From an uncultured Collinsella sp. (GTDB taxonomy: Bacteria; Actinomycetota; Coriobacteriia; Coriobacteriales; Coriobacteriaceae), in contig URBQ01000025.1 of assembly GCA_900546115.1 (NCBI GenBank), forward strand, positions 1 to 43,606: 43,606 nucleotides of DNA. The letters are read 5' to 3'. The notes below the pieces were generated by a model. That model was not told where the DNA came from and made no database searches. It saw only the letters and a program-made list of their open reading frames with translations. Every line of letters begins with the position of its first letter. Positions within the stretch are counted from its first letter, which is position 1. Positions 17,875 through 25,669 of the stretch are shown here, piece by piece. Made by a program: the position numbers and the translations under genes.

Positions 17875-18804
17875 ATGAAAATTCCCGTAGATAAGCTGAC
17901 CCGCGCTTTTAAGATGGGCGCGTCCGTTAAGAAGGATTCCGATACGCCGGTGCGCGTCTCGGTCTATTTGGATTCGTCCGCCTCGCGCTTTCTGGCCGAG
18001 ACGGTGCGTGACGCCTTTGTGCCGCAGACGACCTCGGGCATTGTGCGCGTCGAGCGTCTGGGGGAGGAGCGAATTGCTCCAAAGACCGATACCGATGTGG
18101 TACTGGTGCTCTCGTGCGGTTCCGACCGCTTGGAGAGTGCCGTGCAGGAGCTCGTGATCGCCGGCGCGCCCGTGTGCGTGCTTGCCGAGTCTGCTGTGGA
18201 GGTGCCGTTTATCGAGGAGTCCACGCCCATGCTCGGCGTGGTGGCGGCAACCGATAAGACGTATCTGCTCGAGACGCTTGCCCGCTGGATTCTCGATCGC
18301 ACCGAAAAGGAAACGGCTTTTGCGGCGAACTTTGCCTTCATGCGCATCGCGGCGGCCAATCGTATCATTACCTCGTGCGCGCTCACCAATATGGCGACCG
18401 GTGCGCTGGTGTTTTTGCCGGGCGCCGATTATCCCGTTATGGCGCAAGCTCACGTGGGCATGCTCTTTGAGCTCGCTGCCGTCTTTGGACGCGGCATTAA
18501 GCCTGAGCGCGGCTACGAGGTCGCGGGCGTGCTTGCCGGCGGTCTTGTGATCCGCGCGGTCACCCGTGCGCTCGTCAAGCAGACGCCGCATATTGGGTTT
18601 GCCGTCAAGGCGCTCACTGCTGCCGCGGGCACCTATGGCATGGGCCGTGCGCTCGTTTCGCTCTACGAGCGCGATGTCGACTACAGCCGTGCCAACGAGG
18701 TGGTCACTGCCACGTTCTCCCGCGTTCGCGATCTGGTGACCACGGTCGCGGGCGCTACCCGTCCTATGGCGTCCTACGAGGACGCATCCGATCTCGCTGC
18801 TTAG
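17875..18804 (+). CDS. Conserved protein of unknown function, DUF697-like C-terminal half
   Basis: The 309-residue protein starts at an ATG with GGAGGGG ahead and lies 18 bases after rodA, so it is part of the elongation operon. The N-terminal 120 residues look like a small alpha/beta domain (DTDVVLVLSCGSDRLESAV, VCVLAESAVEVPF). The C-terminal half is hydrophobic and helical, rich in Ala and Gly, with about two possible membrane segments (VAGVLAGGLVIRAVTRAL, AVKALTAAAGTYGMGRAL). The arrangement recalls DUF697 proteins, some of which are fused to GTPases, but no P-loop is present here. No function can be assigned. Its position suggests a role tied to envelope growth or to the radical SAM gene that follows. 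Confidence 0.6.
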   Translation: MKIPVDKLTRAFKMGASVKKDSDTPVRVSVYLDSSASRFLAETVRDAFVPQTTSGIVRVERLGEERIAPKTDTDVVLVLSCGSDRLESAVQELVIAGAPVCVLAESAVEVPFIEESTPMLGVVAATDKTYLLETLARWILDRTEKETAFAANFAFMRIAAANRIITSCALTNMATGALVFLPGADYPVMAQAHVGMLFELAAVFGRGIKPERGYEVAGVLAGGLVIRAVTRALVKQTPHIGFAVKALTAAAGTYGMGRALVSLYERDVDYSRANEVVTATFSRVRDLVTTVAGATRPMASYEDASDLAA

Positions 18805-18814
18805 GGGTTTTCCG

Positions 18815-20692
18815 TTGCGCGTTCCGTATCAAGACTGTTTTCATTTAATTGAGCCGCTGCTCGCCAAGGTCGAAAAGCCGAGTCGCTATATCGATCACGA
18901 GTGGGGCACGCTTTCAAAGGCCGATGCCGACTACCGTTGCTGCCTGATCTACCCGGATGTGTACGAGGTCGGTCTGCCCAACCAGGGTATCGCCATCCTC
19001 TACAACATCCTTAACCAGGCCGAGGACATCTCCTGCGAGCGTGGCTATGTGCCGTGGCCCGATATGGGTGACGCTATGCGCGAGGCGGGCATTCCGCTGC
19101 TCTCGCTCGAGGGTGCAGCGCCGGTCGCTTCGTTTGATATCGTCGGCCTGCATGTGCCGCACGAGATGGCGGTGACGAACTTCCTCGAGGCACTCGACCT
19201 CGCTGGCATTCCGCTGTTAGCGGCCGACCGAGGTGAAGACGACCCCATCATCATCGCCGGCGGCCCCTCGGTGTACAACCCCGAGCCGTTCGCGGCCTTC
19301 TTCGATGCCATCCTCATCGGCGAGGGCGAGGAATCGCTGCTCGAGACCTGCCAGCTGCATCGCCGCCTGCGCGACGAAGGAGTCCCGCGCGCGCAGATTG
19401 TTGAGCAGCTTGCATCCATTGCCGGCAACTACGTGCCGTCGCTCTATGAGGTTCGTCACGACGAGCCCTGCTCGCCGCATGGCTACACCGTGCCGCGCGA
19501 GGGCAAGGATGCGCCGACCGTGGTCTACAAACGCGTCGTCGAGGATTTTGGCGCCACGAATCCGCTGTCGCAGTCGTGCGTGCCCTATGCGCAGCTGGTT
19601 CACGATCGCCTGTCTATCGAGATTCTGCGCGGCTGCGCCCGCGGCTGTCGTTTTTGCCAGGCCGGCATGACGTATCGCCCGGTGCGCGAGCGTTCGGCCG
19701 ACCAGATCGTCTCGTCGGTGATTCAGGGTCTGGAAAAGACCGGCTATGACGAGGTGTCGCTGACCTCGCTCTCCACGACCGACCACTCCTGCATTCGTGA
19801 CGTGCTCGGCAGGCTCAACCGTCGCCTGGAGGATACGGGTATTCGCGTGTCTATTCCGTCGCAGCGCCTGGATTCATTTGGCGTGGATATGGCCGAGTCG
19901 GTCGCCGGCGAAAAGAAGGGCGGCCTGACGTTCGCACCCGAGGCCGGCAGCCAGCGCATGCGCGACATCATTAACAAGAACGTGACCGAGGAGGACCTGG
20001 ACCGTGCGGCCAAGGCGGCCTTCGAGGCCGGCTGGAACCGCATGAAGCTCTACTTTATGATGGGCCTTCCCGGCGAGCGCGACGAGGACATCGTGGCCAT
20101 CGCCAATCTGGCCGATCACGTGCTGGAGCTCGGTCGTTCCGTGGTGCCCAAGGCTCGTCGCGGCTCGATCTCGGTGTCCATCTCGGTTTCGGTGTTTATC
20201 CCCAAGGCTGCCACGCCGTTCCAGTGGTGCCCGCAGCTCGACTACGACGACGTCAAGCGTCGCCAGAAGCTGCTTATCACGAGCGTTCGCAACCGTGCCG
20301 TCCGCGTGCATTACCACGATGCCGAGACCTCGCTCATCGAGGCCGCGCTGTCCCGCGCCGGGCGTGACATGACGCCCGTCATCATCGATGCTTGGCGCGC
20401 GGGCTCTCGCTTTGACGCCTGGGTAGAGCATTTCTCGCTCGATAACTGGAAGGAGGCTGCTGCCAAAAACGGCATCGACCTCAATGAGCTCGTGCACCTG
20501 CCCTACGAGTTGGACTGGCGCCTGCCGTGGGAGCACGTGAGCCCCGGCTGCACGCGCGGCTTCCTCGAGCGCGAGTACCGTCGCTCGCTGGAGGGTGTCA
20601 CGACGCCCGACTGCACTCGCACGTCGTGCACCGGCTGCGGAATCTGCCCCACGCTCCACGCCAAGAATGTATTGATGGGTGATCGCGCATGA
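18815..20692 (+). CDS. B12-type radical SAM protein (TIGR03960-like)
   Basis: The TTG start at 18815 has TAGGGG eight bases upstream. The 625-residue protein has an N-terminal region like the B12-binding domains of radical SAM enzymes (DVYEVGLPNQGIAILYNILN, IIIAGGPSVYNPEP). The radical SAM core follows, with the [4Fe-4S] motif RGCARGCRFC at about residues 273-282 and GGLTFAPEAGSQRMRDIINK. The far C-terminus has a second cysteine cluster, CTRTSCTGCGIC, likely another iron-sulfur site. This family has no settled function. It is regularly encoded next to a DUF2344 protein, as here, and near rplU/rpmA, which hints at RNA or ribosome modification. The next gene overlaps its stop by four bases. Confidence 0.88.
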   Translation: MRVPYQDCFHLIEPLLAKVEKPSRYIDHEWGTLSKADADYRCCLIYPDVYEVGLPNQGIAILYNILNQAEDISCERGYVPWPDMGDAMREAGIPLLSLEGAAPVASFDIVGLHVPHEMAVTNFLEALDLAGIPLLAADRGEDDPIIIAGGPSVYNPEPFAAFFDAILIGEGEESLLETCQLHRRLRDEGVPRAQIVEQLASIAGNYVPSLYEVRHDEPCSPHGYTVPREGKDAPTVVYKRVVEDFGATNPLSQSCVPYAQLVHDRLSIEILRGCARGCRFCQAGMTYRPVRERSADQIVSSVIQGLEKTGYDEVSLTSLSTTDHSCIRDVLGRLNRRLEDTGIRVSIPSQRLDSFGVDMAESVAGEKKGGLTFAPEAGSQRMRDIINKNVTEEDLDRAAKAAFEAGWNRMKLYFMMGLPGERDEDIVAIANLADHVLELGRSVVPKARRGSISVSISVSVFIPKAATPFQWCPQLDYDDVKRRQKLLITSVRNRAVRVHYHDAETSLIEAALSRAGRDMTPVIIDAWRAGSRFDAWVEHFSLDNWKEAAAKNGIDLNELVHLPYELDWRLPWEHVSPGCTRGFLEREYRRSLEGVTTPDCTRTSCTGCGICPTLHAKNVLMGDRA

Positions 20693-21501
20693 GTGAGCGC
20701 CTGACCGACGACCCCACGCTCTTTAGACTTCGTGTTCGCTATGGCAAGCGCGATCGCCTTAAGTACCTGGGCCATCTCGAAGTAATCCATACCATTGAGC
20801 GCATCGTGCGCCGTGCGGGACTTCCCTATGCCGTCACGCAGGGCTTCTCTCCGCACATGCGAGTGGGCTTCTCTTCGGCGCTACCGGTGGGTACGTCGTC
20901 GACCTGCGAGTGGTATGACCTGTTTATGACCGAGTTCGTGGCGCTCGACGAGGCGTTTGGGCGCCTGGCTGCGGCGTCTCCGGCCGATCTGGCGCCCATC
21001 GAGGCGGCGTATATCGACGTGCGCACGCCGGCGTTGACGGCGCAGCTCACGCGTCTGTCGTATCGCATCGACCTGCACTTGGATCCCGAGGCGCCCGTAA
21101 GCACCGACGAGGTGCGTCGTGCGATCGACACGCTGCGCGCGGACCATGGCATCGACTACGCGCGCGGCAAAAAGAGCAAGCGCTTGGATTTGGATCACAC
21201 GCTCGTGGGCTATGAGCTCACGGCGGGGGAGCGCCCGGACCATTTGGTGCTCATGCTCGACACCCATGCCGACAACGAGGGCTCCATGCGTCCGGAAATT
21301 TTGCTTTCTGCTGCTGATGTTTTGTTGCAGGGCTTGACCCCGGGCGTGGATGCACCTATTGTTTCCACCGGTATGCAAGACCTCGTGACCATCTGCTCCT
21401 ACGATGTCGAGCGTCAGAATCAAGCATGCGAGGACGACGAGGGCCGACTCGTCAGCCCCATACCTGTGCGAACTTGTGGATTTGCTCCACATACTCGTTG
21501 A
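20689..21501 (+). CDS. DUF2344 protein (TIGR03936-like), partner of the radical SAM protein
   Basis: The 270-residue protein starts with an ATG overlapping the stop of the previous gene (ATGA), so the two products are probably made together. The N-terminal family signature is plain: FRLRVRYGKRDRLKYLGHLE, then GLPYAVTQGFSPHMRVGFSSALPVG. In some bacteria this domain is fused to the C-terminus of the radical SAM protein, which supports a joint role, but the reaction is unknown. The C-terminal 30 residues look degenerate, and the stop codon overlaps the -35 box of the rplU promoter. Confidence 0.87.
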   Translation: MSERLTDDPTLFRLRVRYGKRDRLKYLGHLEVIHTIERIVRRAGLPYAVTQGFSPHMRVGFSSALPVGTSSTCEWYDLFMTEFVALDEAFGRLAAASPADLAPIEAAYIDVRTPALTAQLTRLSYRIDLHLDPEAPVSTDEVRRAIDTLRADHGIDYARGKKSKRLDLDHTLVGYELTAGERPDHLVLMLDTHADNEGSMRPEILLSAADVLLQGLTPGVDAPIVSTGMQDLVTICSYDVERQNQACEDDEGRLVSPIPVRTCGFAPHTR

Positions 21502-21526
21502 CGGGGGTATTTTCGCCTGCTACTAT
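21498..21526 (+). promoter_or_regulatory. Promoter of rplU-rpmA
   Basis: TTGACG at 21498-21503, a 17-base spacer and TACTAT at 21521-21526 (TATATT at 21525-21530 is a second option). The -35 box overlaps the stop codon of the DUF2344 gene. The leader before the ATG of rplU would be only about 36 bases. Confidence 0.8.
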
Positions 21527-21568
21527 ATTCGGCTGTTGCACTAACTGATGCATGAAGGGCAAGTAAAC

Positions 21569-21943
21569 ATGTACGCAATCGTTAACACGGGCGGCAAGCA
21601 GTACAAGGTCGCCACCGACGATGTCATCACCGTCGAGAAGATCGAGGGCAATGAGGGCGACAAGGTCACCCTGCCGGTCATCTTCCTCAACGATGGTAAG
21701 AAGATCGTCACCGATCCCGACAAGCTGGCCAAGGCCAAGGTTACCGCTCAGATCGTTGAGCAGTTCAAGGGCGAGAAGCAGCTGGTCTTCAAGTTCCACA
21801 AGCGTAAGCGCTATCGTCGTCTGAAGGGTCACCGTCAGCAGCTCACCAAGCTGAAGATCGTGAAGGTCCAGGCTACGTCCCGCGCCAAGAAGGCTGTCAA
21901 GGCAGAGGCCGAGGCTGTTGCCGAGGCTCCCGTCGCCGAGTAG
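21569..21943 (+). CDS. rplU: Large ribosomal subunit protein bL21
   Basis: Binds 23S rRNA early in 50S assembly. The ATG at 21569 starts the classic MYAIVNTGGKQYKV sequence and has AAGGG ten bases upstream; the ATG seven codons earlier is not used by the family. The 124-residue protein has the conserved C-terminal FKFHKRKRYRRLKGHRQ block. It then ends in an extra tail of about 20 residues rich in Ala, Lys, Glu and Val that goes beyond the usual length of about 103. It is paired with rpmA in the usual order. Confidence 0.97.
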   Translation: MYAIVNTGGKQYKVATDDVITVEKIEGNEGDKVTLPVIFLNDGKKIVTDPDKLAKAKVTAQIVEQFKGEKQLVFKFHKRKRYRRLKGHRQQLTKLKIVKVQATSRAKKAVKAEAEAVAEAPVAE

Positions 21944-21976
21944 ATTACACTCGTAACGAAAGAGTAGGTATACACA

Positions 21977-22234
21977 ATGGCACACAAAAAAGGACTCGGT
22001 TCCTCCCGTAATGGCCGTGACTCCCGCGGTCAGCGCCTTGGCACGAAGCGCTATGCCGGCCAGACGGTAACCACGGGCACGATTCTCGTCCGTCAGCACG
22101 GCACTCACATCCACCCGGGTGAGAACGTTGGCCGTGGCAAGGACGACACGCTGTTCGCGCTGGTCGACGGTACCGTTGAGTTCCACAAGGGTATCAAGCA
22201 CAGGGTCAGCGTACGCCCGCTCGCGAACGCGTAA
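21977..22234 (+). CDS. rpmA: Large ribosomal subunit protein bL27
   Basis: Its N-terminus reaches the peptidyl-transferase centre of the 50S subunit. The 85-residue protein starts MAHKKGLGSSRNGRDSRGQR, so it has the mature-type N-terminus without the cleaved extension found in Firmicutes. The core RQHGTHIHPGENVGRGKDDTL is fully conserved. It lies 33 bases after rplU with an AAAGAG ribosome site. Confidence 0.97.
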   Translation: MAHKKGLGSSRNGRDSRGQRLGTKRYAGQTVTTGTILVRQHGTHIHPGENVGRGKDDTLFALVDGTVEFHKGIKHRVSVRPLANA

Positions 22235-22259
22235 TTCACCCTTCATAGAGCACATATGT

Positions 22260-22302
22260 GGGAGGCACTTGAGTTTTAGGATTCAAGGGTCTCCCTCTTT
22301 TT
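22260..22302 (+). terminator. Intrinsic terminator between rpmA and obgE
   Basis: GGGAGGC (22260-22266) pairs with GTCTCCC (22289-22295). After one mismatch, CTTGA (22268-22272) pairs with TCAAG (22283-22287) around a ten-base loop. TCTTTTT follows. It should end or reduce transcription after the two ribosomal-protein genes, lowering obgE expression relative to them. Confidence 0.8.
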
Positions 22303-22318
22303 GTAGGAGGCGATTCTG

Positions 22319-23785
22319 TTGTCACAGTTCACCGATATCAGCCGCATTAACGTGTGCGGCGGCGACGGCGGAGCCGGATGCATGTCGTTTAGGCGCGAGG
22401 CATTTGTCCCCAAGGGCGGCCCCGATGGCGGCGACGGCGGTCGTGGCGGCAATGTCGTCATCCAGGCCGATGCTCAGCTGTCTTCGTTGATCGATTACCG
22501 CTTTAAGCATCACTTCCGCGCCGAGCGCGGCACGCACGGGCAGGGTGCCCGTCGTAACGGTAAGAGCGGCGAGGACCTAATTTTGAAGGTTCCTATGGGC
22601 ACCGTGGTGCGCGAGCTCGACCCCGAGACGCAGACCCCGATGTTCGAGATTGCCGACCTGGTGCATGATGGCGAGCGCGTTGTCGTGGCGCCCGGCGGTG
22701 CCGGTGGCCTGGGCAACACGCACTTTGTGACGTCGGTGCGCCGCGCGCCCGCGTTCGCTCAGCTGGGCGAACCGGCCGAGGAGCACTGGATTGAGCTCGA
22801 GATGAAGCTTATGGCCGATGCCGCGCTCGTGGGCTTCCCCTCGGTGGGCAAGTCCTCGCTTATCGCGCGCATGAGTGCCGCCCGTCCCAAGATCGCCGAC
22901 TATCCGTTTACAACGCTCGTGCCGAACCTCGGCATGGTGCGTGCCGGTGAGTATTCTTACGTCGTTGCCGACGTTCCTGGTTTGATCGAGGGCGCAAGCG
23001 AGGGCAAGGGCCTGGGCCATCAGTTCCTGCGCCACATTGAGCGCACGGCGCTCATCATGCATGTCGTTGACATGACGGGCGGGTTTGAGGATCGCGACCC
23101 GGTTGAGGATTACCGTATCATCAACCGTGAGCTCGAGCAGTATGGCGCCGAGCTTTCGGAGCGTCCGCAGATCGTCGTCGCCAACAAGTGCGATGCGCCG
23201 GGCACGGCCGACAAGATTGCCGACCTCAAGCGTGCGGCACTCGACGACGGCCATATGTTCTTTGCCGTGTCCGCCGTGACGGGTGCCGGTCTCAATACGC
23301 TGATGCTTGCCGTAGGCGAGCAGGTGGCTAAGCTTCGCGCCGAGCTGGCGGTCTCTGATGAGCCGGTCGATCTGCGCGACGAGGAGTGGGAGCGCCGCCG
23401 TCTGCAGCGCGAGAAGCGGTTCCGCATTGTCCAGGAAGAGCCCGGCGCCTTCCGCGTGGTCGGTCGTGCCATCGAGCGCATGGTCATCCAGACCGACTGG
23501 GAAAACGAGGAAGCCGTCATCTACCTGCAGCATAAGTTTGCGCGTATGGGTGTTGACGACGCGCTCGAGAAGGCCGGTTGCCGTGCGGGCGACGAGGTCC
23601 GCATTTGCCAGCGCGCCTTTGACTTTGAGGGCGCTGAGGACTTCTCGGAGTACGAGGAGCTCGAGGACGCTGGCGAGGACGTTGCCGTTGAGGCCATTGA
23701 CGTGGCCGATGCTGCGGATGAGGGCGTCGAGGCTATCGATGCGGCGGATGCCGCGGACGATGCCGAGACCTCGGAGGGCGAGTAA
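22319..23785 (+). CDS. obgE: GTPase Obg (50S assembly, stress response)
   Basis: The TTG start at 22319 has AGGAGG eight bases upstream. The 488-residue protein has the glycine-rich Obg fold (GGDGGAGCMSFRREAFVPKG, residues about 14-160), the G domain with P-loop GFPSVGKSS near residue 175, DVPG for G3 and NKCD for G4, and an OCT-type C-terminal domain (GRAIERMVIQTDWENEEAV). The last 50 residues form a highly acidic tail with a repeated pattern of Ala, Asp, Val, Ile and Glu. It leads the run obgE-nadD-yqeK-rsfS, all closely spaced. Confidence 0.96.
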   Translation: MSQFTDISRINVCGGDGGAGCMSFRREAFVPKGGPDGGDGGRGGNVVIQADAQLSSLIDYRFKHHFRAERGTHGQGARRNGKSGEDLILKVPMGTVVRELDPETQTPMFEIADLVHDGERVVVAPGGAGGLGNTHFVTSVRRAPAFAQLGEPAEEHWIELEMKLMADAALVGFPSVGKSSLIARMSAARPKIADYPFTTLVPNLGMVRAGEYSYVVADVPGLIEGASEGKGLGHQFLRHIERTALIMHVVDMTGGFEDRDPVEDYRIINRELEQYGAELSERPQIVVANKCDAPGTADKIADLKRAALDDGHMFFAVSAVTGAGLNTLMLAVGEQVAKLRAELAVSDEPVDLRDEEWERRRLQREKRFRIVQEEPGAFRVVGRAIERMVIQTDWENEEAVIYLQHKFARMGVDDALEKAGCRAGDEVRICQRAFDFEGAEDFSEYEELEDAGEDVAVEAIDVADAADEGVEAIDAADAADDAETSEGE

Positions 23786-23788
23786 GCC

Positions 23789-24466
23789 ATGTCGCTGCGC
23801 GGTGGAATCGGTTTGCCCGAGCTTCCCATAAAAGAGGGCAAGGAGTTTCGGCTTGGCATTATGGGCGGCACATTCGACCCGATTCATTACGGGCACCTGG
23901 TGACTGCCGAGCAGGCGCGCGAGTCGCTCGACTTGGACGCTGTGCTCTTTATGCCGGCGGGCTCTCCCGCCTTTAAGCTTGACAAGCCGGTGACGCCTGC
24001 CGAGGACCGTTATGCCATGACGGTCCTCGCCACCGCCGCGAACCCGGCCTTTTTGGCGAGCCGGTTCGAGATTGACCGTCCGGGCGTAACCTATACGGCC
24101 GATACGCTTCATGCCCTTCGCGATTTTTACCCGCCGCAGGTAAAGCTCTACTTTATTACGGGCGCCGATGCGATTATCGATATTGTGACCTGGCATGATG
24201 CCGAACGAATCGCTGAGCTTGCTACCTTTATTGCGGCGACGCGACCGGGCTTTGATATCGATACGGCGCGTGCCCGAATCAAAGAGTCGGGGCTGCCGTT
24301 CGACGTGCGCTATATTCAGATTCCGGCGCTGGCGATCAGCTCGACGAACATTCGTAAGCGAGTTGCCCGCGGCATGAGCGTGCGCTATCTTACGAGCGAG
24401 TCCGTGCTCGGCTACATTCGCAAGCGCAGGCTATATGCCGATTTGGGCCAAGAAGATTTTGAGTGA
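23789..24466 (+). CDS. nadD: Nicotinate-mononucleotide adenylyltransferase
   Basis: Adenylates nicotinate mononucleotide in NAD synthesis. The 225-residue protein has the nucleotidyl-transferase motif GGTFDPIHYGHL near residues 26-37 and the C-terminal ISSTNIRKRVARG signature that binds ATP phosphates. An N-terminal extension of about 20 residues precedes the Rossmann fold. The ATG is three bases after the obgE stop, and the ribosome site (GAGGGCGAG) lies in obgE. The stop overlaps the start of yqeK. Confidence 0.95.
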   Translation: MSLRGGIGLPELPIKEGKEFRLGIMGGTFDPIHYGHLVTAEQARESLDLDAVLFMPAGSPAFKLDKPVTPAEDRYAMTVLATAANPAFLASRFEIDRPGVTYTADTLHALRDFYPPQVKLYFITGADAIIDIVTWHDAERIAELATFIAATRPGFDIDTARARIKESGLPFDVRYIQIPALAISSTNIRKRVARGMSVRYLTSESVLGYIRKRRLYADLGQEDFE

Positions 24467-25086
24467 TGGGGGCTACGTTGTCGGTAGAGGATCAGTTTGA
24501 GGGCGATGAGCGCGCGCTGCTCAAGCGCATTCAAGAGCTGCTCGATGTTCGCATGAAAGACAAGCGCAAGCGCTATGTGCATTCGCTGGGTGTTGCCGAG
24601 ACCGCACTTCATCTGGCCGAGGTCTACGGCGTTGACCGCTTTGATGCGGCTGCCGCCGGCTTAATTCACGATTGGGACAAGGTTCTTTCCGATGACGAGC
24701 TCGTGGCCCGCGCGCTTCACTATGGCATCAAGGTTGCCGGCTCTCCTTCCGCCGCGACGCCGCTTTTGCATGGCCCTGTTGCCGCCTATGAGCTTCCGCA
24801 GCTTTTCCCCGAGCTGTCGCCGGCTGTTTTCCAGGCTGTCGACCGTCACACCGTGGGTGCCTGCGACATGACGCCGCTCGATATGGTGGTCTTTGTGGCC
24901 GATGCCATCGAACCCAACCGCCATGGTGATTATGCCCACGCGCTGCGCAAGATGGTGGGGGAGTCGACGCTTGACGAGTTGTTCTTCTCCTGTTTTGCGC
25001 AGGGTCTGGTCTATGTGATCCAGTCCGGGCGCTATCTTTATCCCACGGCTATTACGATTTACAACCATTACGCCCAGCTGCGCTAG
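24466..25086 (+). CDS. yqeK: HD-domain hydrolase YqeK (probable Ap4A hydrolase)
   Basis: YqeK proteins hydrolyse diadenosine tetraphosphate symmetrically. The HD motif is clear: RYVHSLGVAETALHLAE supplies the first His, AGLIHDWDK the His-Asp pair, and TVGACDMTPLDMVVFVADAIEPNR the final metal Asp. The start is uncertain: GTG 24463, ATG 24466 (overlapping the nadD TGA as TGATG) or TTG 24478, which has GGGGG five bases before it and may well be the true one. The nadD-yqeK-rsfS order is conserved in many Gram-positive bacteria. Confidence 0.9.
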   Translation: MGATLSVEDQFEGDERALLKRIQELLDVRMKDKRKRYVHSLGVAETALHLAEVYGVDRFDAAAAGLIHDWDKVLSDDELVARALHYGIKVAGSPSAATPLLHGPVAAYELPQLFPELSPAVFQAVDRHTVGACDMTPLDMVVFVADAIEPNRHGDYAHALRKMVGESTLDELFFSCFAQGLVYVIQSGRYLYPTAITIYNHYAQLR

Positions 25087-25114
25087 CTCGGGTGTGTCTA
25101 GAAAGAGGTATTCC

Positions 25115-25600
25115 ATGGCCGACGAGACCATGACTGACGAGCAGATTCTTGAAGGTGTGGAGCACAAGAGTTTCGTTGCCACGTCCGACCGCACCGCCGC
25201 CTCGCTGTCCGCGAGCGGTGTCGCCGCCGAGGATGTCGCCCGCGCCGCCGCGCAGGCCGCCTACGACAAGAAGGGCGAGGACGTGCAGGTGCTCGACCTG
25301 ACCGAGCTTTCCGACGTGTGCGACTACTTTGTGCTTGCCACCGGTACCAACAACCGCCAGGTCGATTCGATCGTCGACGAGATCGAGGAGAAGGTCGCCG
25401 AGGCTTGCGGCGAGCATCCGTTCTCCATCGAGGGCCGCGAGCAGAAGACCTGGATGCTCATGGACTACGGCTCGGTTGTCGTCCACGTCTTCACTCCCGA
25501 AGCCCGCGACTTCTACCGCCTAGAAAAGCTCTGGGGTGACGCCCCCAGCTCCCCCTCAATCTCCTCTAGTAGCTCATTTGATACGGGGCTTTTTAGCTAG
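25115..25600 (+). CDS. rsfS: Ribosomal silencing factor RsfS
   Basis: Binds L14 and blocks joining of the ribosomal subunits in poor nutrient conditions. The ATG at 25115 has AAAGAGG about seven bases upstream. The RsfS domain spans about residues 45-142, with VLDLTELSDVCDYFVLATGTNNRQ and WMLMDYGSVVVHVFTPEAR. The N-terminus has an extra 40 residues or so, and after the normal end (LEKLWGDA) the protein runs on for about 17 Ser-rich residues with codons unlike the rest of the gene. It is the last gene before a strong terminator. Confidence 0.93.
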   Translation: MADETMTDEQILEGVEHKSFVATSDRTAASLSASGVAAEDVARAAAQAAYDKKGEDVQVLDLTELSDVCDYFVLATGTNNRQVDSIVDEIEEKVAEACGEHPFSIEGREQKTWMLMDYGSVVVHVFTPEARDFYRLEKLWGDAPSSPSISSSSSFDTGLFS

Positions 25601-25613
25601 CTTCGCGCATTTC

Positions 25614-25657
25614 GCCGGGCAGTTGCGGTTTTCCGCACCTGCCCGGCTTTCTTTTTT
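25614..25657 (+). terminator. Strong intrinsic terminator after rsfS
   Basis: GCCGGGCAG (25614-25622) pairs perfectly with CTGCCCGGC (25639-25647). After one mismatch, TGCGG pairs with CCGCA around a TTTT loop. TTTCTTTTTT follows. It separates rsfS from the converging dinB gene. Confidence 0.93.
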
Positions 25658-25669
25658 GCCTAAAGGCGG

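Noticed and set aside
22577..24196. Minus-strand open frame of 539 codons opposite obgE and nadD
   Set aside because: Runs across two clear genes and their boundary, with a His- and Arg-rich composition typical of antisense translation.
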